Part shown: piece by piece, positions 1-7,203 of the stretch
How positions within the stretch are numbered: position 1 is the stretch's first letter
How the letters are laid out: each line of letters starts with the position of its first letter
Source: an uncultured Ilumatobacter sp.
GTDB lineage: Bacteria; Actinomycetota; Acidimicrobiia; Acidimicrobiales; Ilumatobacteraceae
DNA: 14,771 nt
Assembly: GCA_938049325.1 (NCBI GenBank)
Contig: CALICC010000055.1
Location: 1 to 14,771, forward strand
Direction: 5' to 3'
Translations under genes and position numbers: made by a program
Notes under the pieces: generated by a model
What the model was told of the DNA's origin: nothing
Database searches by the model: none
What the model saw: only the letters and a program-made list of their open reading frames with translations

Positions 1-1386
1 AGCGGGAGGGTTCCCGTCGGCTTGCCACGAGCGATACCAGCGACCGTCGACACCGCGCATGTTGTCGAGCAAGAAGTCGGCGTTCTTGATGGCTGCGTCG
101 ATCCATGGCTGGTGCTTGAACACGGCGCCCGCTTCGGCGAGCGTCGCGAGGAACAGTGCGTTCCATTCGAGCAGCACTTTGTCGTCGAGGCCGGGCCTGG
201 GTCGAGCGTTGCGAGCTTCTTGCAGCTTGATGCGCGTGAACTCGATCTCGCGGGGCCGGAGCAATTCGCCACGGTGCGTCGAGCGGTTGGGGATCGATCG
301 CCCCTCCCAGTTGCCGTCGTCGGTGATGTCCCACCAGGCCAACGTCTGCTCGATGATCTCTGGTTTGATCTTGGGGAGTGCCGCGCGGACTTCGTCGGGA
401 GTCCACGTGTAGAACGCCCCTTCGACACTGTTGCCGTCGGCGTCGAGCGAGTCGGCGTCTTCTGCGGAGAAGAAGCCGCCTTCCTCGTGGGTCAGGTTGT
501 TGAGGACGTATTCGATGGTCTCTTGGACGACCTGGCGCCATTGCGGCTCGCGGAGCACCACGAGCGCGTGAAGAAATGTCTTGGCCACGAGGGCCTGGTC
601 GTACAGCATCTTTTCGAAGTGCGGGACGAGCCATTCGCGGTCGGTCGAATACCGCGCGAACCCGCCCTCGAGGTGGTCGTAGATGCCACCGGACGCCATC
701 GCGTCGAGCGAGGTGGTGATGATCGTGCGAGCGGGATCTGAGCCACTGGTCATGTAGGCCCGCATCATCAGCTCGATGTTGAACGTCGACGGAAACTTCG
801 GTTCCTTCCCGAAGCCGCCCCATTCCGTGTCGAATGCCTGTGCCAACGTCTGCACCGACTTGTTCATCTGCTCGACGGTGGGGAGATCGTCGGCCGGCTT
901 GAGGGCGGCTGTGGTGTTGATTGCCTTGATCAACGCGGTCGTGTTCGTTTCGACATCTTCGGGTTTGTTGCGGTAGACGTCGTCGATCGCGTCCATCAGC
1001 TTGATGAAGGCGTCTTTCGGGAAGTAGGTCCCGCCGTAGAAAGGTTTGGCGTCGGGCGTCAGGAACACGGTCATCGGCCAGCCGCCCTTGCCGGTCATTG
1101 CCTGGACTGCGTCCATGTACACCTGATCGACGTCGGGACGTTCTTCGCGGTCGAGCTTGACGTTGACGAACAGTTCGTTCATCTTTGCGGCGACTTCGGC
1201 GTCTTCGAAGCATTCATGGGCCATCACATGGCACCAGTGGCATGCCGAGTATCCGACCGAGAGCAAGATCGGCACATCGCGCTGCTTTGCTGCAGCGAAT
1301 GCTTCGTCACCCCACGGGTACCAGTCGACGGGATTGTCGCGGTGTTGGCGTAGGTACGGCGATGTTTCTTCGGCCAGTCGGTTCAC
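1..1386 (-). CDS. DUF255 / YyaL-type thioredoxin-domain protein (5' part; C-terminus beyond window)
   Basis: The minus frame is open from a GTG at 1386 to the window edge, giving 462 residues. The start is fixed by an in-frame TAA shortly upstream, with no other usable start between, and by the family-typical beginning MNRLAEETSPYL. Visible hallmarks are NPVDWYPW (residues 18-25), the thioredoxin-like CHWC motif (C49, C52) within SVGYSACHWCHVMAHECFED, GGFGKEPKFP, GGIYDHLEGGFARYSTD and FFSAEDADS. This is the COG1331 family (B. subtilis YyaL, human SPATA20): an N-terminal DsbH-like thioredoxin fold followed by an alpha/alpha barrel resembling N-acylglucosamine 2-epimerase. Family members usually run about 650-700 residues, so roughly 200 are missing at the left edge because of the window, not a mutation. 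No signal peptide is seen, so it is probably cytoplasmic. The biochemical role of the family is not firmly known; a redox role is inferred from CHWC. It is divergent from the small membrane protein at 1454. Confidence 0.95.
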   Translation of the reverse strand, partial: MNRLAEETSPYLRQHRDNPVDWYPWGDEAFAAAKQRDVPILLSVGYSACHWCHVMAHECFEDAEVAAKMNELFVNVKLDREERPDVDQVYMDAVQAMTGKGGWPMTVFLTPDAKPFYGGTYFPKDAFIKLMDAIDDVYRNKPEDVETNTTALIKAINTTAALKPADDLPTVEQMNKSVQTLAQAFDTEWGGFGKEPKFPSTFNIELMMRAYMTSGSDPARTIITTSLDAMASGGIYDHLEGGFARYSTDREWLVPHFEKMLYDQALVAKTFLHALVVLREPQWRQVVQETIEYVLNNLTHEEGGFFSAEDADSLDADGNSVEGAFYTWTPDEVRAALPKIKPEIIEQTLAWWDITDDGNWEGRSIPNRSTHRGELLRPREIEFTRIKLQEARNARPRPGLDDKVLLEWNALFLATLAEAGAVFKHQPWIDAAIKNADFLLDNMRGVDGRWYRSWQADGNPPA

Positions 1387-1393
1387 GTTGTCG

Positions 1394-1399
1394 AGGGTA
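1394..1399 (-). promoter_or_regulatory. Probable -10 element, leaderless promoter of the DUF255 gene
   Basis: On the minus strand TACCCT lies 7 bases before the GTG start at 1386. It matches the TANNNT pattern and spacing seen before other unit-starting genes here, and no Shine-Dalgarno sequence lies between. No clear -35 was found. This is inferred from sequence only. Confidence 0.4.
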
Positions 1400-1441
1400 T
1401 CGACGGCGTGGGTGGAGACTCGTCGGCTCGGCAGACAGGGT

Positions 1442-1447
1442 TATCGT
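1442..1447 (+). promoter_or_regulatory. Probable -10 element, leaderless promoter of the YeaQ-like gene
   Basis: TATCGT is followed by six bases and then the ATG at 1454, so a transcript starting about seven bases after the hexamer would begin at the start codon itself. The two promoters of this divergent pair lie within the 67-base intergenic space. Confidence 0.45.
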
Positions 1448-1453
1448 TGCGGG

Positions 1454-1717
1454 ATGGGCATTCTCGGCTGGATCATCGTCGGGCTGCTCGCCGGCGGTAT
1501 CGCTCGGTGGATCGTCAGGGACGACCGCAGCGGATGCATCTACACGATGGTGGTCGGTGTGCTCGGTGCGCTCATCGGTGGTGCGCTCATGAACGCCGTC
1601 GACAGTCGCGGCGTCGACCAGTTCTCACTGCGCAGCATTCTGGTCGCAGCGCTGGGAGCGATCCTGTTGCTGCTCGTTCTCCAAGCGATCGCCGGTCGCA
1701 GCCCGCGAAGTCGGTAG
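1454..1717 (+). CDS. GlsB/YeaQ/YmgE-family small membrane protein
   Basis: An 87-residue protein beginning MGILGWIIVGLLAGGIARWIV. It has three hydrophobic segments: about residues 2-18, 29-46 (with the glycine-rich GVLGALIGGAL) and 61-79. The WIIVGLLAGGIAR start and the glycine-rich second helix are typical of the transglycosylase-associated / YeaQ family, whose members are small inner-membrane proteins often linked to general stress. Their molecular function is unknown, and the family name does not show transglycosylase activity. Two charged residues (RDDR, about 22-25) form the first loop. The reading frame extends further upstream, but the ATG at 1454 gives the normal family length and sits just after a -10-like hexamer. 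It converges on the enoyl reductase gene, with 41 bases between the two stops. Confidence 0.88.
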   Translation: MGILGWIIVGLLAGGIARWIVRDDRSGCIYTMVVGVLGALIGGALMNAVDSRGVDQFSLRSILVAALGAILLLLVLQAIAGRSPRSR

Positions 1718-1725
1718 CTCTCGGC

Positions 1726-1747
1726 CGTTCACATCCAGATCTGAACG
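1726..1747. terminator. Possible weak bidirectional terminator between convergent genes
   Basis: CGTTCA (1726-1731) and TGAACG (1742-1747) form a perfect 6-base inverted repeat with a 10-base loop containing AGATCT. It lies in the 41-base gap between two converging stop codons. There is no T-tract on either side, so a terminator role rests mainly on position. Confidence 0.3.
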
Positions 1748-1758
1748 TCGAGGCGTGC

Positions 1759-2538
1759 TCAGGCACCGATCGCGTGGTAACCGCCGTCGACGTGGATGAT
1801 CTCGCCGGTCGTCGCGGGGAACCAGTCGCTGAGCAGGGCGGCGACCGAACGAGCGACGGGCTCGGAGTTGGTCACGTCCCAGCCCAGAGGTGCGCGGCCG
1901 TCCCACGGCTCCTCGAACGCGGCGAAACCGGGAATCGACTTGGCTGCCATTGTCTTGATCGGCCCGGCGGCAATGAGGTTCGACCGGATGCCCTTCGGCC
2001 CCAGCTCGCGTGCGAGGTAGCGCGACACCGACTGCAGCGCGGACTTCGCCACGCCCATCCAGTTGTATGCGGGCCAGGCCTGGCGATTGTCGAAGTCGAG
2101 TCCGACGAACGAACCGCCGTCGCCCATCAGCGGGACGAACGCGTCGGCCAGTGCCTTGAGTGAGTAGGCCGAGATGTGCATTGCCGTCGCGACGTCGTCC
2201 CACGGGGCGCCCATGAAGTCTTCGCCGAGGCACGACTCAGGAGCGAACGCGACGGCGTGGAGGACACCGTCGACGCGCCCCCACTTTTCCGCGAGCGCCT
2301 CGCGTACGGCGATCCCGTGCTCGGGGACGGTGACGTCGAGTTCGAACACGTCGATGGCGTCACCGTTGGGGTGCTCGAGCTTGCGGGCTGTGCGCTGGGT
2401 GAGTCGGAGCGCACGTCCGGCGCCCGTGAGCACGATGTCAGCGCCTTCATCGAGCGCGATCTGGGCGACCCCGTAGGCGAGCGAGGCGTCGGTCAGTACG
2501 CCGGTGATCACGATCTTCTTGTTCTCGAGGAGTCCCAT
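1759..2538 (-). CDS. fabI: Enoyl-[acyl-carrier-protein] reductase (NADH), InhA-like
   Basis: A 259-residue short-chain dehydrogenase/reductase that performs the last reduction of each fatty-acid elongation cycle (trans-2-enoyl-ACP to acyl-ACP) in the cytoplasm. The N-terminal dinucleotide fold begins KKIVITGVLTDASLAYGVA. The catalytic pair lies in PAYNWMGVAKSAL as Tyr158 and Lys165, the same numbers as in M. tuberculosis InhA. Other close matches to InhA are RSNLIAAGPIKTMA, WDGRAPLGW and LLSDWFPATTGEIIHVDGG. It differs in two ways: the substrate-binding loop after Thr196 is about 10 residues shorter than in InhA, accounting for 259 versus 269 residues, and the position of InhA Ser94 is alanine (Ala95). 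The frame runs on upstream to 2715, but the ATG at 2538 starts exactly at the family-typical MGLLENKK and the extension would overlap mshC. Divergent from mshC, with a 104-base shared control region. Confidence 0.96.
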   Translation of the reverse strand: MGLLENKKIVITGVLTDASLAYGVAQIALDEGADIVLTGAGRALRLTQRTARKLEHPNGDAIDVFELDVTVPEHGIAVREALAEKWGRVDGVLHAVAFAPESCLGEDFMGAPWDDVATAMHISAYSLKALADAFVPLMGDGGSFVGLDFDNRQAWPAYNWMGVAKSALQSVSRYLARELGPKGIRSNLIAAGPIKTMAAKSIPGFAAFEEPWDGRAPLGWDVTNSEPVARSVAALLSDWFPATTGEIIHVDGGYHAIGA

Positions 2539-2546
2539 GTCACTGG

Positions 2547-2552
2547 AACGTA
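2547..2552 (-). promoter_or_regulatory. Probable -10 element of the enoyl reductase gene
   Basis: On the minus strand TACGTT lies 8 bases upstream of the ATG at 2538. There is no purine-rich ribosome site in between. It fits the leaderless or near-leaderless pattern of the window. No convincing -35 was seen. Confidence 0.35.
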
Positions 2553-2581
2553 GCGGCCTTGGGATCGAGGTGTCGCGATGT

Positions 2582-2600
2582 GTCACGCTGGACTCGTGAC
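2582..2600. promoter_or_regulatory. Inverted repeat, candidate operator between fabI and mshC
   Basis: GTCACG (2582-2587), seven bases, then CGTGAC (2595-2600): a perfect 6+7+6 dyad. It lies 30 bases upstream of the putative fabI -10 and 30 bases upstream of the putative mshC -10, so a bound dimer could affect both divergent genes. No regulator is encoded next to it and the binding protein is unknown. Confidence 0.35.
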
Positions 2601-2630
2601 CCTTGGGAATCAAATCAGGCTCGTCGTGGT

Positions 2631-2636
2631 TAGCTA
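2631..2636 (+). promoter_or_regulatory. Possible -10 element of mshC
   Basis: TAGCTA lies six bases before the ATG at 2643. It has the same spacing as the other leaderless candidates but lacks the final T of TANNNT, so it is the weakest of the set. Confidence 0.25.
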
Positions 2637-2642
2637 GCTCCG

Positions 2643-3761
2643 ATGCAGCTCTATGACACAGCTCGCCGCGCCGTCGTGGCGTTCGAACCCGCCGACGATG
2701 TGTTGATGTACACATGCGGGATCACGCCGTACGACGCCACGCACCTCGGACACGCGGCAACGTTCATCTCGTACGACGTCCTGCAACGTCGATTGATCGA
2801 CAAGGGTCACACCGTGACCTGCGTCCGCAACGTCACCGACGTCGATGATCCGCTCTTCGCGAAGGCGCGTGAGCTCGGCGTTCACTATCTCGATCTGGCC
2901 GCAAGCGAAGAAGCGCGTTTCGAGCGTGATATGGAAGCGCTCAATGCCCTTCCGGTGGCGTCGTCACCGCGTGCGTCGTCGGCAATCCCCGACATTCGGG
3001 GGTTCATCGGGATGGTCATGGACCGTGGTTACGCCTACGAGGCCGGTGGGTCGGTGTACTTCGACGTGTCGAAGTTCGAAGCGTTCGGCTCGATGAGCAA
3101 CTACTCCGAAGCCGAGATGCTGGCCTACGCCAAAGAGCGAGGCGGCAACGTCGAGGATCCGAACAAGCGCAACCCACTCGACTTCGTGCTGTGGCACCCG
3201 TCGGCACCCGACGAGCCGTCGTGGGACACGCTGTGGGGGCCCGGACGCCCGGGCTGGCACATCGAGTGTTCGGCGCTGGCGCTGCGCGAACTCGGTACGA
3301 CCATCGATCTCCACGGCGGCGGCGCGGACCTCATCTTCCCGCACCACGAATCGGAGCGCGCCCAGTCGGAAGCGGCAACCGGGGAGCAGTTCGTCAAGCA
3401 TTGGATGCACACGGCGCTGATCTCGATGGACGGCGAGAAGATGTCGAAGAGCTTGGGCAACCTCGTCTTCGTCGATGCCCTTCGAGAAGTCTGGGATCCG
3501 CGCGTGATCCGGCTCGGCATCGTCGAACACCACTACCGCACGCCGTGGGAGTGGGACGACGGACTCATGGTGCGAAATCAGGAGCGATTGGACGCGTGGC
3601 AGAAGAGCGCCACCTCGAACCCCGACTTGCTCGACGCCGTGCGCGAACGTCTCGACGACGATCTCGACACTCCCGGCGCGTTCGCGTTGATCGACGCTGC
3701 TGCCGCGGCTGGCGACGGGGTACGCGAAGCGAGCAGCTTGCTCGGCATCGAGCTCGACTGA
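2643..3761 (+). CDS. mshC: Cysteine:GlcN-inositol ligase, mycothiol biosynthesis
   Basis: A 372-residue class I synthetase-fold enzyme. MshC uses ATP to join L-cysteine to 1-D-myo-inosityl-2-amino-2-deoxy-alpha-D-glucopyranoside, the third enzymatic step (after MshA and MshB) of mycothiol synthesis in the cytoplasm. The N-terminal signature MYTCGITPYDATHLGHAATF (residues 22-41) matches MshC; cysteinyl-tRNA synthetases have CGPTVY at this place. The HIGH-type motif is HLGH (34-37) and KMSKS is at 266-270. Likely zinc ligands are Cys25, Cys209 (WHIECSALAL), His234 and Glu238, in the same spacing as CysRS. It is shorter than the roughly 410-residue mycobacterial enzyme, lacking the N-terminal leader; the ATG at 2643 puts MQLYDTARR where MshC proteins have LRLYDSADR. 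It runs divergently from fabI, and plsC follows after 61 bases. Its presence strongly supports an actinobacterial host. Confidence 0.95.
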   Translation: MQLYDTARRAVVAFEPADDVLMYTCGITPYDATHLGHAATFISYDVLQRRLIDKGHTVTCVRNVTDVDDPLFAKARELGVHYLDLAASEEARFERDMEALNALPVASSPRASSAIPDIRGFIGMVMDRGYAYEAGGSVYFDVSKFEAFGSMSNYSEAEMLAYAKERGGNVEDPNKRNPLDFVLWHPSAPDEPSWDTLWGPGRPGWHIECSALALRELGTTIDLHGGGADLIFPHHESERAQSEAATGEQFVKHWMHTALISMDGEKMSKSLGNLVFVDALREVWDPRVIRLGIVEHHYRTPWEWDDGLMVRNQERLDAWQKSATSNPDLLDAVRERLDDDLDTPGAFALIDAAAAAGDGVREASSLLGIELD

Positions 3762-3779
3762 TTTACGTGCTGTTTACGT
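3762..3779 (+). repeat. Direct repeat TTTACGT x2, 11-base period, upstream of plsC promoter
   Basis: TTTACGT occurs at 3762-3768 and again at 3773-3779, offset by 11 bases (about one helical turn). The pair begins right after the mshC stop and ends 31 bases before the plsC -10, where an activator would bind. The binding protein is unknown and chance is possible. Confidence 0.35.
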
Positions 3780-3810
3780 TCCCGGTATGCGGACGTCTTT
3801 CTGATCGTCG

Positions 3811-3816
3811 TACTAT
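3811..3816 (+). promoter_or_regulatory. -10 element, leaderless promoter of the PlsC-type gene
   Basis: TACTAT is followed by six bases and the ATG at 3823. It is one of the best -10 matches in the window, and the spacing puts the expected transcript start at the start codon. No clear TTGACA-like -35 was found. Confidence 0.55.
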
Positions 3817-3822
3817 CGCATC

Positions 3823-4611
3823 ATGAGTTCTGGTGCTGGAGCCTTGCAGCGGAGAACCCGCCGAGTCTTCAAGCCGGTGGTGACCCGACTGTGGGACATC
3901 GACATGGCGGGATACGAGCGCCTGCCTGACGAGGGTCCTGCGATCCTGTGCCCGAATCACATCAGCTTCTTCGACTCGGCCCTGCTCGGCTTCACGGTCC
4001 CGCGCAACATCTCGTTCGTGGGCAAGGCCGAATACATGGACTCGTGGAAGACCAAGCATGTCTTCCCGGCGCTCGGAATGATCCCCATCGATCGTTCGGG
4101 TGGTGACAAGAGCGCGAGTGCACTCGACGTCGCAGCCGAAGTGCTCGGCCGCGGCGAACTTTTCGGCATCTATCCCGAAGGCACCCGGAGCCGCAACGGA
4201 AAGTTGCACAAGGGGCGCACCGGCGCAGCGCGTCTGGCGATGAAGATGAACTGCCCGATCTATCCCGTCGGCATCATCGGCACCGACGAGATCCAACCGC
4301 CAGGGGCCCGCGCTCCGAGGTTGCGCAAACCGTGCTCGATCGAGATCGGTCGCCCGATTCGCCCGGAGCGGTACGCCACGCGCGGTGCCGAACACTTGGC
4401 CTGGCGCTCGATGATGGACGAGGTCATGTACGAGATCCGCGAGATGACGGGCCAGGAGTACGTGCACCACTACGCGGGTGAAGACCCTGCCGAGGTTGTG
4501 CAGCCGGTTTCTCCGGTCGACGCGGTTCGAATCGCGACCGTGACCGACATCACCGCGCTGACGCCCGCATCGGGCCTCGACCGCGAACTGGTGGTTTCAG
4601 CCGGCTCCTGA
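3823..4611 (+). CDS. plsC: 1-acyl-sn-glycerol-3-phosphate acyltransferase (PlsC family)
   Basis: A 262-residue member of the PlsC/LPLAT family, which transfers an acyl chain to lysophosphatidic acid to make phosphatidic acid at the inner face of the membrane. Motif I is NHISFFD (residues 45-51, catalytic His46 and Asp51), the FVGKAEY region (65-71) matches motif II, and motif III is YPEGTRS (117-123). The VGIIGTDEIQPPG segment near 149-161 is also family-typical. There is no strong transmembrane helix, so membrane attachment is likely peripheral. After about residue 215 the tail is not conserved in a way I recognise. The next gene, thrS, starts 58 bases later. Phosphatidic acid is the precursor of CDP-diacylglycerol, the substrate of PgsA encoded downstream, so a metabolic link is reasonable. 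The exact acceptor cannot be read from the sequence, and other lysophospholipids are possible. Confidence 0.9.
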   Translation: MSSGAGALQRRTRRVFKPVVTRLWDIDMAGYERLPDEGPAILCPNHISFFDSALLGFTVPRNISFVGKAEYMDSWKTKHVFPALGMIPIDRSGGDKSASALDVAAEVLGRGELFGIYPEGTRSRNGKLHKGRTGAARLAMKMNCPIYPVGIIGTDEIQPPGARAPRLRKPCSIEIGRPIRPERYATRGAEHLAWRSMMDEVMYEIREMTGQEYVHHYAGEDPAEVVQPVSPVDAVRIATVTDITALTPASGLDRELVVSAGS

Positions 4612-4654
4612 CGTCGACAGCGAAACCGTCCCGGTCTTGTCCGCGCCGCGGCCG

Positions 4655-4660
4655 TATCCT
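4655..4660 (+). promoter_or_regulatory. Probable -10 element of thrS
   Basis: TATCCT ends nine bases before the ATG at 4670, allowing a leader of about two or three bases or none. There is no room for a T-box leader in the 58-base intergenic space, so thrS here is not T-box controlled from this promoter. Confidence 0.4.
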
Positions 4661-4669
4661 GAGCGGATC

Positions 4670-6694
4670 ATGTCGAACAACCCAGCAATGATCGCAGTAG
4701 CACTGCCCGACGGATCTGAGCGCGAGTTGCCCGTGCCTGCGACTCCGCTCGACCTCGCCGCCTCCATCGGGTCGGGTCTGAAGAAGGCAGCGGTTGCGGC
4801 CACGGTGAACGGCACCGACACCGATCTGACGGTTGAACTCGCCGACGGAGACGTCGTCGCGATCATCACCAACAACACCGACGCCGGTCGTCACGTGCTC
4901 CGTCACTCGACGGCACACGTGCTCGCACAGGCGGTCACGCTGCTCTACCCGGGCGCCAAGTTCTCCATCGGTCCGGCGATCGAGAACGGGTTCTACTACG
5001 ACTTCGATCTGCCCGACGGTCAGACCTTCCACGAAGACGACCTGGCGTCGATCGAGAAGAAGATGAAGGAGATCGTGAAGGCGAACCAACCCTTCGTTCG
5101 CTCCGAGCACACGATGGCGGAGGCGAAGGAACTGTTTGCCGACCAGCCGTACAAGGTCGAGATCATCGAGCGTGTCGAGTCGGCGGGCGCCGACGACCTG
5201 GATGCGGGCGAAGTTGCTGGCGACGTGATCAGCGCCTACCGAAACACCGACGAGTTCGTCGACATGTGCGTGGGGCCCCACGTGCCTTCGACGGGCAAGC
5301 TGCCGTGGTTCAAGTTGCAGAAGGTTGCCGGAGCACACTGGCGTGGCAATGAGTCGGGCAAGATGCTGCAGCGGCTCTACGGCACGGCCTGGGAGTCGAA
5401 GCAGGCGCTCGCCGAGCACCTCACGCAGCTCGAAGAAGCTGCCAAGCGCGACCACCGCAAGCTCGCCAACGAGCTCGATCTCCTCAGTTTCCCCCAGGAA
5501 CTCGGCGGCGGCCTCGCCGTGTGGCATCCAAAGGGAGCGATCATCCGCAAGCTGATGGAGGACTACTCACGTCTGCGCCACGAGACCGGCGGCTACGAGT
5601 TCGTGTACACGCCGCACCTCGCCAACGGGAAGCTCTTCGAGACCTCCGGCCACCTCGAGTGGTACGAGGACGGCATGTACCCGCCGATGGAGATGGACAA
5701 CGGCACGTACTACATGAAGCCGATGAACTGCCCGATGCACTGCTTGATCTTCAAAGGTCGACAACGCAGCTACCGCGAGCTTCCGCTGCGGTTGTTCGAG
5801 CTCGGCAACGTCTATCGCTACGAGCGCGCTGGCACCTTGCACGGCCTGCTCCGGATCCGCGGCTTCACACAAGACGACAGTCACATCTACTGCACGAAGG
5901 AACAACTGGCCGAGGAGATCGCGAGCCTGCTCGACTTCGTGCTGTCGGTGCTGCGGGCATTCGGGTTCGACGATTTCACGTTCAACCTGTCGACCAAGGA
6001 CCCAGAGAAGTACGTCGGCTCCGACGACATCTGGGACGAAGCCACGGCCGCGCTCAAAGCAGCGCTCGAGTCACACGGTCTCGAGTATCAACTCAAGGAG
6101 GGGGACGCCGCGTTCTACGGCCCGAAGATCGACATCGACGTGCGCGATGCAATCGGACGCTCGTGGCAGCTGTCGACCATCCAGGCCGACTTTCAGTTGC
6201 CGGAGCGCTTCGAGCTCGAGTACATCGGGAGCGACAACGAGCGGCACCGTCCGATCATGTTGCACCGTGCGCTGTTCGGCTCGATCGAACGATTCTTCGG
6301 GGTGCTCATCGAGCACTATGCCGGCGCGTTCCCGACGTGGCTCGCACCGTTGCAAGTCCGCGTGCTTCCAGTCGCCGAGGCGCACGAGGCACACGTGGAG
6401 CAGGTGGTCGCCGAACTCGAAGCTGCGGGCGCCCGCGTCGACTGGGTGAAGGCCGACGTCGGGCTGGGCAAGCGAATCCGCACCGCCAAGATGGAGAAGA
6501 TTCCCTACGTCTTGGTGGTCGGTGACGACGATGTCGCGGCGAACACGGTCGGCGTGAACGTCCGCCACGATCTGCTGTCGGACGAGGATCGTGAGGCAGG
6601 CAACGATGTCGAGCGTGACGTCGGGCTCGCGGCGTTCATCGAACGGTTCCGGGCCGAGGTCGACAACGCTGCGACCCAAGCGCTCACCGCCTGA
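4670..6694 (+). CDS. thrS: Threonine-tRNA ligase
   Basis: A 674-residue class II synthetase that charges tRNA(Thr) with threonine. Domains in order: N-terminal TGS domain (about 5-68), the editing domain with HSTAH (His79, His83) and the DMCVGPH signature (Cys200, His204), the catalytic core (about 270-550) and the C-terminal anticodon-binding domain (about 560-660). Predicted zinc ligands are Cys354 (MNCPMH), His405 (QDDSHIY) and His532 (MLHRA). Motif 2 is RYERAGTLHGLLRIRGFTQDD and motif 3 is HRALFGSIERFFGVLIEH. An in-frame ATG at 4637 would add 11 residues but lies upstream of the -10-like TATCCT, so 4670 is preferred. The HIT gene begins two bases after the stop. In mycobacteria thrS also heads the PIM cluster. 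Length and catalytic residues look normal. Confidence 0.98.
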   Translation: MSNNPAMIAVALPDGSERELPVPATPLDLAASIGSGLKKAAVAATVNGTDTDLTVELADGDVVAIITNNTDAGRHVLRHSTAHVLAQAVTLLYPGAKFSIGPAIENGFYYDFDLPDGQTFHEDDLASIEKKMKEIVKANQPFVRSEHTMAEAKELFADQPYKVEIIERVESAGADDLDAGEVAGDVISAYRNTDEFVDMCVGPHVPSTGKLPWFKLQKVAGAHWRGNESGKMLQRLYGTAWESKQALAEHLTQLEEAAKRDHRKLANELDLLSFPQELGGGLAVWHPKGAIIRKLMEDYSRLRHETGGYEFVYTPHLANGKLFETSGHLEWYEDGMYPPMEMDNGTYYMKPMNCPMHCLIFKGRQRSYRELPLRLFELGNVYRYERAGTLHGLLRIRGFTQDDSHIYCTKEQLAEEIASLLDFVLSVLRAFGFDDFTFNLSTKDPEKYVGSDDIWDEATAALKAALESHGLEYQLKEGDAAFYGPKIDIDVRDAIGRSWQLSTIQADFQLPERFELEYIGSDNERHRPIMLHRALFGSIERFFGVLIEHYAGAFPTWLAPLQVRVLPVAEAHEAHVEQVVAELEAAGARVDWVKADVGLGKRIRTAKMEKIPYVLVVGDDDVAANTVGVNVRHDLLSDEDREAGNDVERDVGLAAFIERFRAEVDNAATQALTA

Positions 6695-6696
6695 CC

Positions 6697-7203
6697 ATGC
6701 TCGAGCGGCTTTGGTCGGGGTGGCGGTCGTCGTACGTCGGCAGTCAGCCGGCGCGGTCTGATCCCGGTGCACCTGACGGCAGCGTGTTCAGCCAACTGCT
6801 CTCGTCTGGCGAACCCGACGAGGTCACGCACATCGTGCATCGCGGCGAACATGTTTTCGCGATCATGAATCTGTTCCCCTACTGCATCGGGCATCTGCTC
6901 GTGTTGCCGTACCGAGAGGTGCCAGACCTCGCCGACCTGACCGTCGACGAGACGGTCGAGTTGTGGACCACGGTCACCGACGCGGTTTCGGCGATGCGCG
7001 CCGCATATTCGCCTGAAGGACTCAATGTCGGGCTCAACCTCGGCCGTCCCGCAGGTGGGTCGGTACCGACCCACTTGCACGTCCACGTGGTGCCGCGCTG
7101 GACCGGTGACTCGAACTTCATGACGGCGATCTCGAACACTCAGACGCTTCCCGAGACGCTCGCAACCAGCGCAGCGAAGCTCCGCGCTGCCTGGCCTGCG
7201 TGA
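6697..7203 (+). CDS. HIT-family nucleotide hydrolase/phosphorylase (Rv2613c-like)
   Basis: A 168-residue histidine-triad protein. The triad is HLHVHVV with His126, His128 and His130; His128 would be the nucleophile that forms the nucleotidyl intermediate. The flanking GLNVGLNLGRPAGGSVPTHLHVHVVPRW and GDSNFM match the actinobacterial branch that includes Rv2613c, reported as a diadenosine tetraphosphate (Ap4A) phosphorylase. ThrRS and other synthetases produce Ap4A as a side product, which gives a plausible reason for pairing with thrS; that link is inference. The start lies two bases after the thrS stop, so translation is probably coupled. The stop codon is the outer edge of a large palindrome, after which the next gene has its own promoter-like sequence. 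Substrate preference cannot be decided from the sequence. Confidence 0.92.
   Translation: MLERLWSGWRSSYVGSQPARSDPGAPDGSVFSQLLSSGEPDEVTHIVHRGEHVFAIMNLFPYCIGHLLVLPYREVPDLADLTVDETVELWTTVTDAVSAMRAAYSPEGLNVGLNLGRPAGGSVPTHLHVHVVPRWTGDSNFMTAISNTQTLPETLATSAAKLRAAWPA

Noticed and set aside
22..741. Long open frame (239 codons) on the plus strand at the left edge.
   Set aside because: It is exactly antisense to the DUF255 gene, whose minus frame carries family motifs such as GGFGKEPKFP and CHWC. This is a codon-bias shadow in GC-rich DNA.
2539..2715. N-terminal extension of the enoyl reductase (start at 2715).
   Set aside because: The extra 59 residues are arginine/histidine-rich, overlap mshC, and precede the typical MGLLENKK start.
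2643..3761. Cysteinyl-tRNA synthetase as the identity of the 372-residue synthetase.
   Set aside because: The N-terminal signature CGITPYDATHLGHA and the short length are those of MshC. CysRS has CGPTVY and a longer C-terminal region.
4612..4669. T-box leader for thrS.
   Set aside because: Only 58 bases separate plsC and thrS, too short for a T-box, and a -10-like site lies just before the ATG.
4550..5527. Long minus-strand open frame across plsC and thrS.
   Set aside because: It crosses two real genes and an intergenic promoter, and its translation has no family features.
5521..6525. Long plus-strand open frame inside thrS (334 codons).
   Set aside because: It is arginine-rich, has no recognisable motif, and lies wholly inside thrS, which has all catalytic and zinc residues in its own frame.
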